Positions 54,064-64,000 of a DNA stretch of 64,000 nt are shown piece by piece. Location: NCBI RefSeq assembly GCF_003693445.1, contig NZ_RFAR01000003.1, positions 1 through 64,000 of the forward strand, in the 5' to 3' direction. Each line of letters starts with the position of its first letter. Positions within the stretch are counted from its first letter, which is position 1. The notes under the pieces are model-generated. The model searched no databases. It saw only the letters and a list, made by a program, of their open reading frames with translations, and was not told the origin of the DNA. The position numbers were made by a program, and so were the translations under genes. The stretch comes from Aquitalea palustris (GTDB taxonomy: Bacteria > Pseudomonadota > Gammaproteobacteria > Burkholderiales > Chromobacteriaceae).

Positions 54064-54816
54064 CTAGCCGTTCTGGCTGAGGATTTTCTGATAGCGGCCA
54101 TCACGCTTGATGGCCTCCAGTGCTTTGCGGAAGGCATCTACCGTGGCGCGCGGTGTGCCGAGGCTGAAGGCCATGGACATGCCCTGTGGCAATTCGCGGA
54201 AGACAAAGGCGGTTTGCAGCAGGCGGGCGGGGTCATCCTGCAGCTGGCGCACGGTGGAAATGGCGGTCAGCTGATTGGCAGCCCACAGGTCAATCCGCCC
54301 GGCGCGCAGCATCTGATAGCCCTGGGTGTAGCTGGCAAAGGGCTCCAGTGCGGTAAATCCATGCGCCAACAGGTATTTTTCCTGATAAGAACCACGCAGC
54401 ACGCCGATGGTGTAGCGGCGGTAGTCGTCCAGCCGGCCATCAGTGGGCAGATGCTGGCGATTGTCGGCCAGCATCAGCAATACCGGCGGCGAGTGAATCA
54501 CTTCGCCCACCCACTGGAACAGGTTTTCCCGTTCCGGCGTGCGCGCCATGGCGCAGACCAGGGTATTGGGCTGGTTTTGGCCCATGGCATAGACCCGGCT
54601 CCAGGGAAACAGGTGAATGGCATCGCTCAGGCCGAGATCCTGGGTGATCTGGCGAATGATTTCCACCACGATGCCGTGTTCCTGGCCACTGGGGCCGCTG
54701 GAAAAGGGTGGCAGATTGTCTTCGCAGGCGATGGTGATGGCGGCAGCCTGCGCGGTGCCGACATGCAGCGCCAGGCCCAGCGTCAGTGCCAGCAGGGTGG
54801 GGGACATGGATTCCAT
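54064..54816 (-). CDS. Periplasmic substrate-binding protein, SBP_bac_3 family
   Basis: About 250 residues with a signal peptide (MESMSPTLLALTLGLAL...TAQA). The mature part begins ITIACEDNLPPFSS, typical of amino-acid-binding SBP_bac_3 proteins, and has YTIGVLRGSYQEKYL in the second lobe. No ABC permease or ATPase gene is adjacent, so it is an orphan binding protein. The start is uncertain among ATGs at 54834, 54816 and 54807. Ligand unknown. Confidence 0.75.
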   Translation of the reverse strand: MESMSPTLLALTLGLALHVGTAQAAAITIACEDNLPPFSSGPSGQEHGIVVEIIRQITQDLGLSDAIHLFPWSRVYAMGQNQPNTLVCAMARTPERENLFQWVGEVIHSPPVLLMLADNRQHLPTDGRLDDYRRYTIGVLRGSYQEKYLLAHGFTALEPFASYTQGYQMLRAGRIDLWAANQLTAISTVRQLQDDPARLLQTAFVFRELPQGMSMAFSLGTPRATVDAFRKALEAIKRDGRYQKILSQNG

Positions 54817-54940
54817 CAATCCACTGTAGATCATGGCGGGAGTGGTGCAAGTCCGGATGATGCTGCTGTTATTTTGCACTGCAACAAAAACGGCAATGTC
54901 TTATCATGCCAAAATCTCAGCCTCTGATTGATATTTGCCC

Positions 54941-55858
54941 ATGATTGTCCGTTCTCCGGTGCCCTGGTTTCGTTTGCTGTTTGTGTGGAATGGCTCGGTT
55001 TTGCCGCGCATTCTGTCGCGCTTGCTGCTGGTGTTTCTGATTGCCTTGCTGGCGGCGGCTGCCCGGCATTGGTGGCTGAGCAGCCATGGTGATTCGGCCT
55101 TGAGCATTCCCACCTTTACCCTGCTCGGGGTATCGCTGGCGATTTTCCTGGGTTTTCGCAATTCGGTCAGCTACGAGCGTTTCTGGGAGGCGCGCAAGCT
55201 GTGGGGGGGCTTGCTGGTAGTGAATCGTTCCATTGCCCGGCAGGTGCTGGCAGCCGCACCGCAGCATCCACAAGTAGCACAGGTGCTGGACCTGATTTGT
55301 GCCTTTGCCTATGCCCTGAAGGCGCAATTGCGCGAGGAACCGGAGTGCGACCACATGCAGCGCTTGCTGCCGGCCGACCTGCTTGACGAAGTGGATGGTG
55401 CGCGTTTTCGCCCTGCCATCATTCTGCGCCGCTTGGGCCAGCTGATCCTGCAGCTACAGGCCGAGGGCGTCATCAGTGAATGGCAATGGCAGGCGCTGGA
55501 TCAAAAGCTGAATACCATGTCGGAGGTGTTGGGGGGCTGCGAACGCATCGGCAGCACGCCCATTCCCTACACATACCGGGTCTTGTTGAACCGCACGGTC
55601 ACCATTTACAGCTTGTTATTGCCGATGGGCTTGGTCAGCAGCATAGGCTGGCTGACGCCGCCGATAGCCGTGTTCATTGCCTATACCTATCTGGCACTGG
55701 AAGTGATTGGCGAAGAGCTGGAAGAGCCATTTGGCCGCGAGGGTAATGATCTGCCGCTGGCTGCGCTGTGCCACACCATCGAGCTGGCAGTGCGCGAGAT
55801 GCAAGGGCGGCCGATGCCGGTTACTGCGCCGCAGCCTCAGGGTATCTATCTGTACTGA
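54941..55858 (+). CDS. Bestrophin-like chloride channel family protein (UPF0187, YneE-like)
   Basis: 305-residue integral membrane protein of the bacterial bestrophin family. Visible hallmarks are FLGFRNSVSYERFWEARKLWGG (about 71-92), VNRSIARQV, and the late EEPFGREGNDLPL acidic loop. Bacterial homologues form pentameric ion channels. An upstream TTG at 54935 is also in frame; the ATG is preferred. It is divergent from the binding-protein gene and convergent with acs. Confidence 0.88.
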   Translation: MIVRSPVPWFRLLFVWNGSVLPRILSRLLLVFLIALLAAAARHWWLSSHGDSALSIPTFTLLGVSLAIFLGFRNSVSYERFWEARKLWGGLLVVNRSIARQVLAAAPQHPQVAQVLDLICAFAYALKAQLREEPECDHMQRLLPADLLDEVDGARFRPAIILRRLGQLILQLQAEGVISEWQWQALDQKLNTMSEVLGGCERIGSTPIPYTYRVLLNRTVTIYSLLLPMGLVSSIGWLTPPIAVFIAYTYLALEVIGEELEEPFGREGNDLPLAALCHTIELAVREMQGRPMPVTAPQPQGIYLY

Positions 55859-55917
55859 GCCGGGTATGTCGGCGGTGACCGCCGCGAGATTTGTCCTGCG
55901 GCTGCTCGCTGCGCAGA

Positions 55918-55946
55918 CAAAAAAATGCCCGGTGAAATCACCGGGC
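55918..55946 (-). terminator. Intrinsic terminator after acs
   Basis: On the minus strand GCCCGGTG-ATTT-CACCGGGC is followed by ATTTTTTT, 32 bases past the acs stop. Confidence 0.85.
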
Positions 55947-55977
55947 GCAAGGTCAGTGTGCTCCTGAAACAGTCTGT

Positions 55978-57942
<1,965 letters not shown>

Positions 57943-58010
57943 TACCTTCTCCTTGTAAGTCTTGTAGTGCTGTAGCCGCATCCCGCAGGATGCGGCCCCA
58001 GGTGAAACGA

Positions 58011-59690
58011 TTAGTGCTTGGAAGCGCCGGTTGCGCCGATACCGGTCATGGAACGGACAAACTGGGCATCGAACTTGGCTTTTTCTTCTTCAGCCGAGCG
58101 GGATTTGTCAGTAACCGAGAACAGCCAGGTGCTGACGAAAGCCAGGGTGATGGAGAAGATGGCCGGGTTCTTGTACGGGAACAGGGCGGTCGGGTGCTTC
58201 ATGATGTCAACCCAGACGGTCGGTCCCAGCACAATCAGCAGGATGGCCGAGGCCAGGCCGACAAAGCCACCGATTACCGCGCCGCGAGTGGTCAGACCCT
58301 TCCAGAACATCGACAGGAACAGAATCGGGAAGTTGGCGGAAGCCGCGATGGAGAAGGCCAGACCCACCATGAAGGCGATGTTTTGCTTCTCGAACACCAG
58401 ACCCAGCACGATGGCAATGATGCCAAGCACGACGGTGGTGATCTTGGATACGCGGATTTCGTCAGCTTCGTTGGCCTTGCCCTTCATGATGACGGAGGCG
58501 TACAGGTCGTGCGAGACGGCGGAGGCACCGGACAGGGCCAAACCTGCTACAACGGCCAGGATGGTTGCAAAGGCAACGGCCGAGATGAAGCCGAGGAACA
58601 TGTCACCACCAACGGCATTGGCCAGATGGATGGCGGCCATATTGCTGCCACCGATCAGCTGGTGTACTTCTTTGCCATTCTTGGTCACGGTTTCCATCAT
58701 GCCCGGTTGGTTCAGTACCAGCATGATTGCGCCAAAGCCGATGATGAAGGTCAGGATGTAGAAGTAGCCGATGAAACCGGTGGCGTAGAACACCGACTTG
58801 CGGGCTTCCTTGGCATCAGACACGGTAAAGAAGCGCATCAGGATGTGCGGCAGACCTGCCGTACCAAACATCAAGGCCATGCCCAGCGAGATGGAATCCA
58901 CCGGATCCGCCTTGCCCGGAGACATGATGGCTGCGTGCTTGGCGTGGGCGGCGACGGCTTTCTCGAACATCATTTCCGGGCTGAAACCTACGGTGGACAG
59001 CACCATGAAGGCCATGAACGAGGCACCACACAGCAGCAGTACGGCCTTGATGATCTGTACCCAGGTGGTAGCCAGCATGCCGCCAAACAGCACGTAGCAC
59101 ACCATCAGGATGCCCACCATGATCACGGCTGAGGAGTAGCTCATGCCGAACAGCAGCTGAATCAGCTTGCCGGCACCCACCATCTGCGCGATCAGGTACA
59201 TGGCCACTACCATCAGGGTAGAGGTGGCAGCAAAGCTGCGTACCGGAGTCTGTTGCAGGCGATAAGATGCGACGTCGGCAAAGGTGTACTTGCCCAGGTT
59301 ACGCAGGCGTTCCGCCACCAGGAACAGGATGACCGGCCAGCCAACCAGGAAGCCGATGGAGTAGATCAGACCGTCATAGCCCTTGTCGAACACCATGGCG
59401 GAAATACCCAGGAAGGATGCTGCCGACATGTAGTCGCCAGCAATCGCCAGGCCATTCTGGAAACCACTGATGCCGCCGCCGGCAGTGTAGAAGTCGGAGG
59501 CGGAGCGGGTGCGACGGGCTGCCCAGTAGGTGATGCCCATGGTGAAGGCCACGAACACCACAAACATGATGATGGCGTGCCAGTTGGTGGCCTGTTGCTT
59601 CACATCACCTTCGATGGCACCGGAAGCAAAAGCCAGTACCGGGAAAAGCGACAACGCTGTCAGAGCGAGAGAGCCAGTGCATTTTTTCAT
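58011..59690 (-). CDS. actP: Cation/acetate symporter ActP
   Basis: 559-residue member of the solute:sodium symporter family with an N-terminal signal-like segment ([14 protein letters not shown]) and about 13 transmembrane helices. ActP hallmarks are [20 protein letters not shown] near residue 55 and [17 protein letters not shown]. It imports acetate at low concentration. Its start overlaps the yjcH stop (ATGA). Confidence 0.94.
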   Translation of the reverse strand: MKKCTGSLALTALSLFPVLAFASGAIEGDVKQQATNWHAIIMFVVFVAFTMGITYWAARRTRSASDFYTAGGGISGFQNGLAIAGDYMSAASFLGISAMVFDKGYDGLIYSIGFLVGWPVILFLVAERLRNLGKYTFADVASYRLQQTPVRSFAATSTLMVVAMYLIAQMVGAGKLIQLLFGMSYSSAVIMVGILMVCYVLFGGMLATTWVQIIKAVLLLCGASFMAFMVLSTVGFSPEMMFEKAVAAHAKHAAIMSPGKADPVDSISLGMALMFGTAGLPHILMRFFTVSDAKEARKSVFYATGFIGYFYILTFIIGFGAIMLVLNQPGMMETVTKNGKEVHQLIGGSNMAAIHLANAVGGDMFLGFISAVAFATILAVVAGLALSGASAVSHDLYASVIMKGKANEADEIRVSKITTVVLGIIAIVLGLVFEKQNIAFMVGLAFSIAASANFPILFLSMFWKGLTTRGAVIGGFVGLASAILLIVLGPTVWVDIMKHPTALFPYKNPAIFSITLAFVSTWLFSVTDKSRSAEEEKAKFDAQFVRSMTGIGATGASKH

Positions 59691-59998
59691 TTTTGTGCCT
59701 CCTCGACGATCTCGCGGTTGAGCTGGTCAAACTCACCGTTGGCTTTACGCACGTACAGGCCGGTCAGCACGAAGGCGGAAAGAATGATCAGGATCCCTAC
59801 CGGGATGCCTACAGTCATGGTCATGCCAGGTGCCAGCGGGGCACCCAGGGTAGACGGGGAAAAGGCCAGCACCAAGGTGAAGCCGTAGTAAATCACCAGC
59901 ATCACGATGCTGAGCTGCCAACCCAGGCTTGTCTTCTTGTGAACAAGCTCTTTGAACTTCGGGTTGGACTGTACTTTCTTGAGTACGTCCTCGTTCAT
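59687..59998 (-). CDS. yjcH: DUF485 inner-membrane protein YjcH
   Basis: 103-residue protein with two transmembrane helices and the DUF485 pattern ([19 protein letters not shown], then a [20 protein letters not shown] helix). It is always found coupled to actP; a small-subunit role for the symporter is likely. First gene of the acetate operon, with a GGAGG site before its ATG. Confidence 0.92.
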   Translation of the reverse strand: MNEDVLKKVQSNPKFKELVHKKTSLGWQLSIVMLVIYYGFTLVLAFSPSTLGAPLAPGMTMTVGIPVGILIILSAFVLTGLYVRKANGEFDQLNREIVEEAQK

Positions 59999-60313
59999 TG
60001 CATCCTCCTTTGTCGTAACGATCGTCTGATCGCTGTTCGAAACATAAGGGACGACGGGCTGCTCCTGCTAATCGCTTTTTTTGATTAATAAAATTTGTCA
60101 GACGGATGTTGCATTGCAAAAAACTATATTAATCATATGTTTGCGGTGGTATTTTTACTCCATTCACCACGTTGTTGATGCGGGTTTTTTTGCAAAAATA
60201 CCGTGAAATTCTTGTGGTAATGACCGTAATGACGCCAAAATGTTGGCAAAGATAAGATCCGGAAAACAGGAAAATGTAGTCACCTTGCTACAGGCAGAGA
60301 GAACAGGTCGTAC
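59999..60313. other. Divergent control region between yjcH operon and LysR gene
   Basis: 315 AT-rich bases without a gene. Several T-N11-A type half-palindromes (for example in the ATTAATCATATG stretch near 60130) fit LysR binding, but no single promoter could be fixed by eye. Confidence 0.5.
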
Positions 60314-61210
60314 ATGGAAATCTATCAGTTGAGGACCTTTGTCACCGTGGCTCAGCAGGGCCATCTGACTCAGGCTGCAGAATTGCTGCATTTATCCCAG
60401 CCGGCGGTCACGGCACAGATCAAGGCGCTGGAAGAAGAAGTGGGCATGCCCTTGTTCGAACGAACAGCCGGCGGTGTCACCATGACACGTGCCGGACAGG
60501 AATTGCTGCCACAAGCGCAGTCCATCCTGGCCTCGGCGCGCGAAATCATCAATCACGCCAAAGGCTTGAAAGGACAGACCGGAGGCAAGGCCTTGATTGG
60601 ACTGACGCTGACCCCGGCCACGCTGAAAGCCGGCGAATGGGTGGCGGCACTGGTGGAAAAATACCCGCTGCTGGACCTGCGGCTGCAACACGGGGTTACC
60701 GGCGAAGTACTTAACCTGGTGCGCAAGAAGGAGCTGGATGCCGGCTTTTATCTGGGGAAGAACCCCTATGTAAACGTCAATACCGTGCTGCTCACCAATC
60801 TGCCTTTCCGCATCGTGCTGCCCAATGGCTGGAAAAACCGTATCGATCTGAACAATACCAAGGAGCTGGGGCGGCTGCCCTGGGTGGGGCTGTCGCAATT
60901 CTCCAGCCTGTCCAAGATCACTGCCGAACTGTGGCGTGAACTCAATATTTCCCCGAAGAAGGTCACCGAAAGCGACAATCTGGCGGCCGTGCTGGAACTG
61001 GTAGCCTGCGGTGTGGGCGTGGCACTGGCGCGTGAAGAGGAAGCGCTGGAGTGGGAAGCCGCCGGACGATTGACGGTTGTGCCGGCGGTGCGCAAACTGG
61101 CCGAGCTGCAGTTTGTCTATCCGTCCGACCGGGTGGGCGATCCGATTCTGGAAGCCTTGCTGCAGGAATTGATACGCGTCTGGGCGCTCAGCCCGGATGT
61201 GGCACACTAA
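60314..61210 (+). CDS. LysR-family transcriptional regulator
   Basis: 298-residue regulator with the N-terminal winged helix (LRTFVTVAQQGHLTQAAELL, then LSQPAVTAQIKALEEEVG) and a C-terminal co-inducer domain. Divergent from yjcH-actP-acs, which suggests that it controls acetate uptake, a layout common for LysR regulators. Effector unknown. Confidence 0.9.
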   Translation: MEIYQLRTFVTVAQQGHLTQAAELLHLSQPAVTAQIKALEEEVGMPLFERTAGGVTMTRAGQELLPQAQSILASAREIINHAKGLKGQTGGKALIGLTLTPATLKAGEWVAALVEKYPLLDLRLQHGVTGEVLNLVRKKELDAGFYLGKNPYVNVNTVLLTNLPFRIVLPNGWKNRIDLNNTKELGRLPWVGLSQFSSLSKITAELWRELNISPKKVTESDNLAAVLELVACGVGVALAREEEALEWEAAGRLTVVPAVRKLAELQFVYPSDRVGDPILEALLQELIRVWALSPDVAH

Positions 61211-61236
61211 CCCGCAGCGACCAAAGAGGAATATCC

Positions 61237-61704
61237 ATGGCTTACGAGTGGTTTGCCAGCGCTTTTCAGCGCTACCTGAGTGCCATGGAGCTGAGTCAGC
61301 GCCGACTGCTGGATGCGCAGCAGGATGCCTGTCTGAGCTGGACGGCAGCCTGGCTGCCAGCCTATCCGCTGGCCGAGGGCGATGTGCAAAACCGTATCGA
61401 TGGCAGCCTGCTCAGCGGGGTATCGCTGTTGCAGGCCCAGGCGGACAATCAGCGTGACCTGATGCTGGCGGCGGAAAAATCGCTGAATGAAATGCACAAG
61501 CATCTGCTACGGCAACTGGAGCAATCCGGCCAGCACCCTTCCTACGCCGTGATGAAACAAGCGCTGCAACTGGGGCAGAGCTCCGGTAGCGCCGTCAGCA
61601 AGATGAGTCGCCAGGTCGGACATTTTGCCGCCACCAGTTTTTCATCGGCCTCACTCAATGCCGCCCGCGACATGCGCCGGGTGTGGAAGCAACAAAAACC
61701 CTGA
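61237..61704 (+). CDS. Phasin-like protein
   Basis: 155-residue helical, Gln/Leu/Ala-rich protein without signal peptide. Its heptad-like pattern (for example QRYLSAMELSQRRLLDAQQD and later LMLAAEKSLNEMHKHLLRQL) resembles phasins that coat polyhydroxyalkanoate granules. It begins 26 bases after the LysR gene behind AAGAGGA. The link to carbon storage next to acetate genes is plausible, but family membership is only moderately supported. Confidence 0.55.
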   Translation: MAYEWFASAFQRYLSAMELSQRRLLDAQQDACLSWTAAWLPAYPLAEGDVQNRIDGSLLSGVSLLQAQADNQRDLMLAAEKSLNEMHKHLLRQLEQSGQHPSYAVMKQALQLGQSSGSAVSKMSRQVGHFAATSFSSASLNAARDMRRVWKQQKP

Positions 61705-61750
61705 TCATCCGCTGGTGTTTATCTGCCAGGCGGGCGACTAGAATCGGGCC

Positions 61751-63211
61751 ATGAGCCCATTTCCCTCCCTGACCTTTGGTCAACGCCTGCTGGAGTTGCC
61801 GCCAGTCTTCTACCGGCATATCCAGCCCCAGCCGCTTAATGATCCCTATCTGGTGGCCGGCAATGCCAGCTTGTGCGCCACATTGGGCATCACTGCCGCT
61901 GAGCTGTCCCAGCCCGCCAGTCTGGCCTTGTTGTCCGGCAAGCAGTTTGTCCCGGGTGTGTCTGCACTGGCGGCGCTTTACGCTGGTCATCAGTTTGGTG
62001 TGTATGTTCCCCAGCTCGGCGATGGTCGCGCCTTGTCGCTGGGCGACACGGTGGATCGCGAAGGGCGGCGCTGGGAGTGGCAGCTCAAGGGTGCCGGTCT
62101 GACCCCGTTCTCGCGCATGGGCGATGGCCGCGCCGTGCTGCGCTCCACCATTCGCGAATATCTGTGCAGTGAAGCCATGCATGGACTGGGCATCCCCACC
62201 ACCCGAGCCCTGGCCATGACCGGCTCGCCCGACCCGGTCTACCGTGAGCGCCCGGAAACGGCAGCAGTGTTGACGCGCCTGGCAGAAAGCTTCATCCGCT
62301 TTGGCAGTTTCGAGGTGTTTTATCACCGTGGACAACATGATGAAATCCGGCAGCTGGCCGATTTTGTCATCCGCCACCATTACACGCACTGCGCCCAGGC
62401 CGATCAGCCCTATGCGGCGCTTTTTGCCGATATTGTCGCCAGAACGGCGCAGTTGCTTGCCCACTGGCAAGCTGTGGGCTTCTGTCATGGCGTGATGAAT
62501 ACCGACAATATGTCCATCCTGGGGCTGACGCTGGATTACGGCCCTTTCGGCTTCATGGATGGTTTCAATGCCGCACATGTGTGCAACCACAGCGACCATG
62601 CCGGACGCTATGCCTACAATCAGCAACCGCAAGTGGGTCTGTGGAACCTTCATTGTCTGGCATCGGCCTTCTTGCCGCTGGTAAGCGAAGAGCAATTGGT
62701 GGAGGCACTCTCCGGTTATCGGGAGCAGTACTCGCAATACTGGTTGATATTGATGCGCAACAAGCTAGGTCTGCTGGTGGAACAAGAGGGCGATGAGGCC
62801 TTGATCGAAGCACTGCTGCTGGCCATGCATGCCCACCATACCGACTACACCGTGTTTTTTCGCAGGCTGGCGGATTTTGATATGGCGGGTGAAAACCACG
62901 CCTTGCGCGATATGTTTCTGGACCGCAGTCTGTTTGATGACTGGGCCACGCGCTACGCCGCGCGTCTGCAGCTGGAAACACGCTCTGCGGCAGAGCGCAA
63001 GCTGGCCATGCTGGCGGCCAATCCCAAATACATCCTGCGTAATTACCTGGCCGAGCTGGCGATACAAGCTGCGCAACAGGGAGATTTTTCCCAGATTGCC
63101 AGCCTGCATGATTGCCTGAGTCACCCCTTTGACGAACAGCCGCAATACCAGGCTTATGCCGCCGAGCCCCCTGCCTGGGCGCAGCAAATCAGCGTCAGCT
63201 GTTCAAGTTGA
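61751..63211 (+). CDS. selO: Protein adenylyltransferase SelO (YdiU)
   Basis: 486-residue pseudokinase-fold enzyme that transfers AMP to protein Ser/Thr/Tyr residues. SelO landmarks: YAGHQFGVYVPQLGDGRA (about 77-94), LKGAGLTPFSRMGDGRAVLR, CHGVMNTDNMSILGLTLDYG with the metal-binding Asn and Asp, and PKYILRNYLAE. The protein ends SCSS, the Cys-containing tail seen in bacterial members. Transcribed alone. Confidence 0.94.
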   Translation: MSPFPSLTFGQRLLELPPVFYRHIQPQPLNDPYLVAGNASLCATLGITAAELSQPASLALLSGKQFVPGVSALAALYAGHQFGVYVPQLGDGRALSLGDTVDREGRRWEWQLKGAGLTPFSRMGDGRAVLRSTIREYLCSEAMHGLGIPTTRALAMTGSPDPVYRERPETAAVLTRLAESFIRFGSFEVFYHRGQHDEIRQLADFVIRHHYTHCAQADQPYAALFADIVARTAQLLAHWQAVGFCHGVMNTDNMSILGLTLDYGPFGFMDGFNAAHVCNHSDHAGRYAYNQQPQVGLWNLHCLASAFLPLVSEEQLVEALSGYREQYSQYWLILMRNKLGLLVEQEGDEALIEALLLAMHAHHTDYTVFFRRLADFDMAGENHALRDMFLDRSLFDDWATRYAARLQLETRSAAERKLAMLAANPKYILRNYLAELAIQAAQQGDFSQIASLHDCLSHPFDEQPQYQAYAAEPPAWAQQISVSCSS

Positions 63212-63240
63212 CCGATAGGGTATTGCCTCCGGCAGAAAAG

Positions 63241-63268
63241 AAAAAAGCTCCCGAGCGGGAGCTTTTTT
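63241..63268. terminator. Bidirectional terminator between selO and lldP
   Basis: AAAAAAGCTCCC pairs with GGGAGCTTTTTT around GAGC, giving a U-run for transcripts from either side; the two flanking genes converge on it. Confidence 0.9.
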
Positions 63269-63286
63269 CAATGCTTATACATGCGT

Positions 63287-64000
63287 TTAGTGCAGTACTA
63301 ACAAGGTGAACGGCGGCAGGTAGGCCATGGCGGTGACGACCAAGCCGACCAGGCAGGCCAGGGCCAGCGAATGGAAGAACACATAGCGCAGGATCACGCC
63401 TTCCTTGCCGTAGTACTGGGTGGCGGTGGAGGCGACCACGATGGACTGTGCGTCGATCATCTTGCCCATCACACCACCAGCCGAGTTGGCGGAGGTCATC
63501 AGCACCGGCGACAGGCCCAGCTGGGTGGCCGATGCCTTTTGCAGACCACCGAACAGCACGTTGGCAGCGGTGTCGGAGCCGGTCAGCGCCACGCCCAGCC
63601 AGCCCAGCAGGGTGCCGAAGAAGGGGTAGAGCACGCCGGTGTGCGAGAAAGCCAGACCCAGGGTGATGTCCACGCCGGAGTAGCGGGTGAGGTAGCCCAG
63701 TGCCAGCATGGCCACGATGGTGATCAGCGAGTAGCGTAGCGACCAGAAAGTCTGACCGTATACCTTCACCAGTTCGCTCGGGCGGTAGCCCATGATCAGG
63801 CCGGACAGGATGCCAGCTACCAGGATGCCGGTACCGGTGGTGGACAGCAGGTTCAGCTTGTAGATGGCGGCTTCCAGGTGCGGTTTGGCCACTACCGGCG
63901 GCATTTTCTGCACCAGATTGTGCAGGCCCGGCCACTGGATATCCAGAGTGAAAATGGAGTCCAGCAGCTTTTTCACGCTGGGCGAGCCCCAGGCAAATAC
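63287..64000 (-). CDS. lldP: L-lactate permease (partial, 5' end outside window)
   Basis: C-terminal 237 residues of a LctP-family lactate/glycolate:H+ symporter, running off the right edge. Typical features are SGVDITLGLAFSHTGVLYPF, LTGSDTAANVLFGGLQ, and the NSAGGVMGKMIDAQSIVVA block followed by a final membrane helix. The stop lies 19 bases from the bidirectional terminator. Confidence 0.92.
   Translation of the reverse strand, partial: VFAWGSPSVKKLLDSIFTLDIQWPGLHNLVQKMPPVVAKPHLEAAIYKLNLLSTTGTGILVAGILSGLIMGYRPSELVKVYGQTFWSLRYSLITIVAMLALGYLTRYSGVDITLGLAFSHTGVLYPFFGTLLGWLGVALTGSDTAANVLFGGLQKASATQLGLSPVLMTSANSAGGVMGKMIDAQSIVVASTATQYYGKEGVILRYVFFHSLALACLVGLVVTAMAYLPPFTLLVLH

Overview
The window looks like the chromosome of a GC-rich betaproteobacterium, most likely a Chromobacteriaceae-type member of the Neisseriales (Chromobacterium/Aquitalea/Vogesella-like). 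That placement is inferred from the overall gene set (pcnB-folK-deoxynucleoside kinase-panBCD, rnf-nth, yjcH-actP-acs, phasin-like protein, MucD-like protease) and not from a marker gene. No rRNA, tRNA, prophage, insertion sequence or CRISPR array was recognised. Most of the window is ordinary chromosome with tightly packed, often ATGA-overlapping genes.

Region 1 (1-21337) is a catabolic block for aromatic biogenic amines and 4-hydroxyphenylacetate. On the minus strand, a homoprotocatechuate meta-cleavage operon runs hpaG1-hpaG2-hpaE-hpaD-hpaF, then a Bcr/CflA-type MFS transporter and a succinate-semialdehyde dehydrogenase cut by the window edge. The AraC-type activator hpaA diverges from it. 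Next come an EutR-like AraC regulator and, divergently, a phenylacetaldehyde dehydrogenase (feaB-like), a class III aminotransferase, a LuxR-type regulator, an APC amine/amino-acid permease, a DUF3156-like protein, an AtsA-type arylsulfatase and an exported formylglycine-generating enzyme. The block closes with hpaR (MarR), an SDR, and a minus-strand pair resembling moaE-moaF. Combining arylsulfatase, MoaE/MoaF and FeaB reproduces, in one place, the monoamine (tyramine) regulon known from Klebsiella, here joined to the ring-cleavage pathway. A 12-bp palindrome (TTAACATATTAA, at most one mismatch) sits in three of its promoter regions and is a good candidate HpaR operator.

Region 2 (21513-48133) is housekeeping and transport: fabI, yejABEF peptide transporter, trxA, rho, a TRIC-family membrane protein, a CoA-pyrophosphatase Nudix enzyme, a membrane diguanylate cyclase with a TTG start, nadC, a CbiM-like membrane protein, a MAPEG protein, a HAD phosphatase, murB, a MATE exporter, a PolB-like exonuclease homologue that has lost its catalytic residues, pcnB-folK-dNK-panBCD, a GFA-family protein, rraA, a lipoprotein-type HtrA protease and nth. 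A strong minus-strand promoter followed about 55 nt later by a terminator (39078-39168) is a candidate small RNA.

Region 3 (48253-51990) is a compact rnfABCD-like set next to nth that lacks rnfG and rnfE and whose RnfA-like subunit has lost a conserved cysteine. Region 4 (52090-61704) is acetate metabolism: a cNMP/CBS/DUF294 protein, a periplasmic binding protein, a bestrophin-like channel, acs-actP-yjcH and a divergent LysR regulator followed by a phasin-like protein. The window ends with selO and the 3' part of an L-lactate permease gene facing it across a bidirectional terminator.
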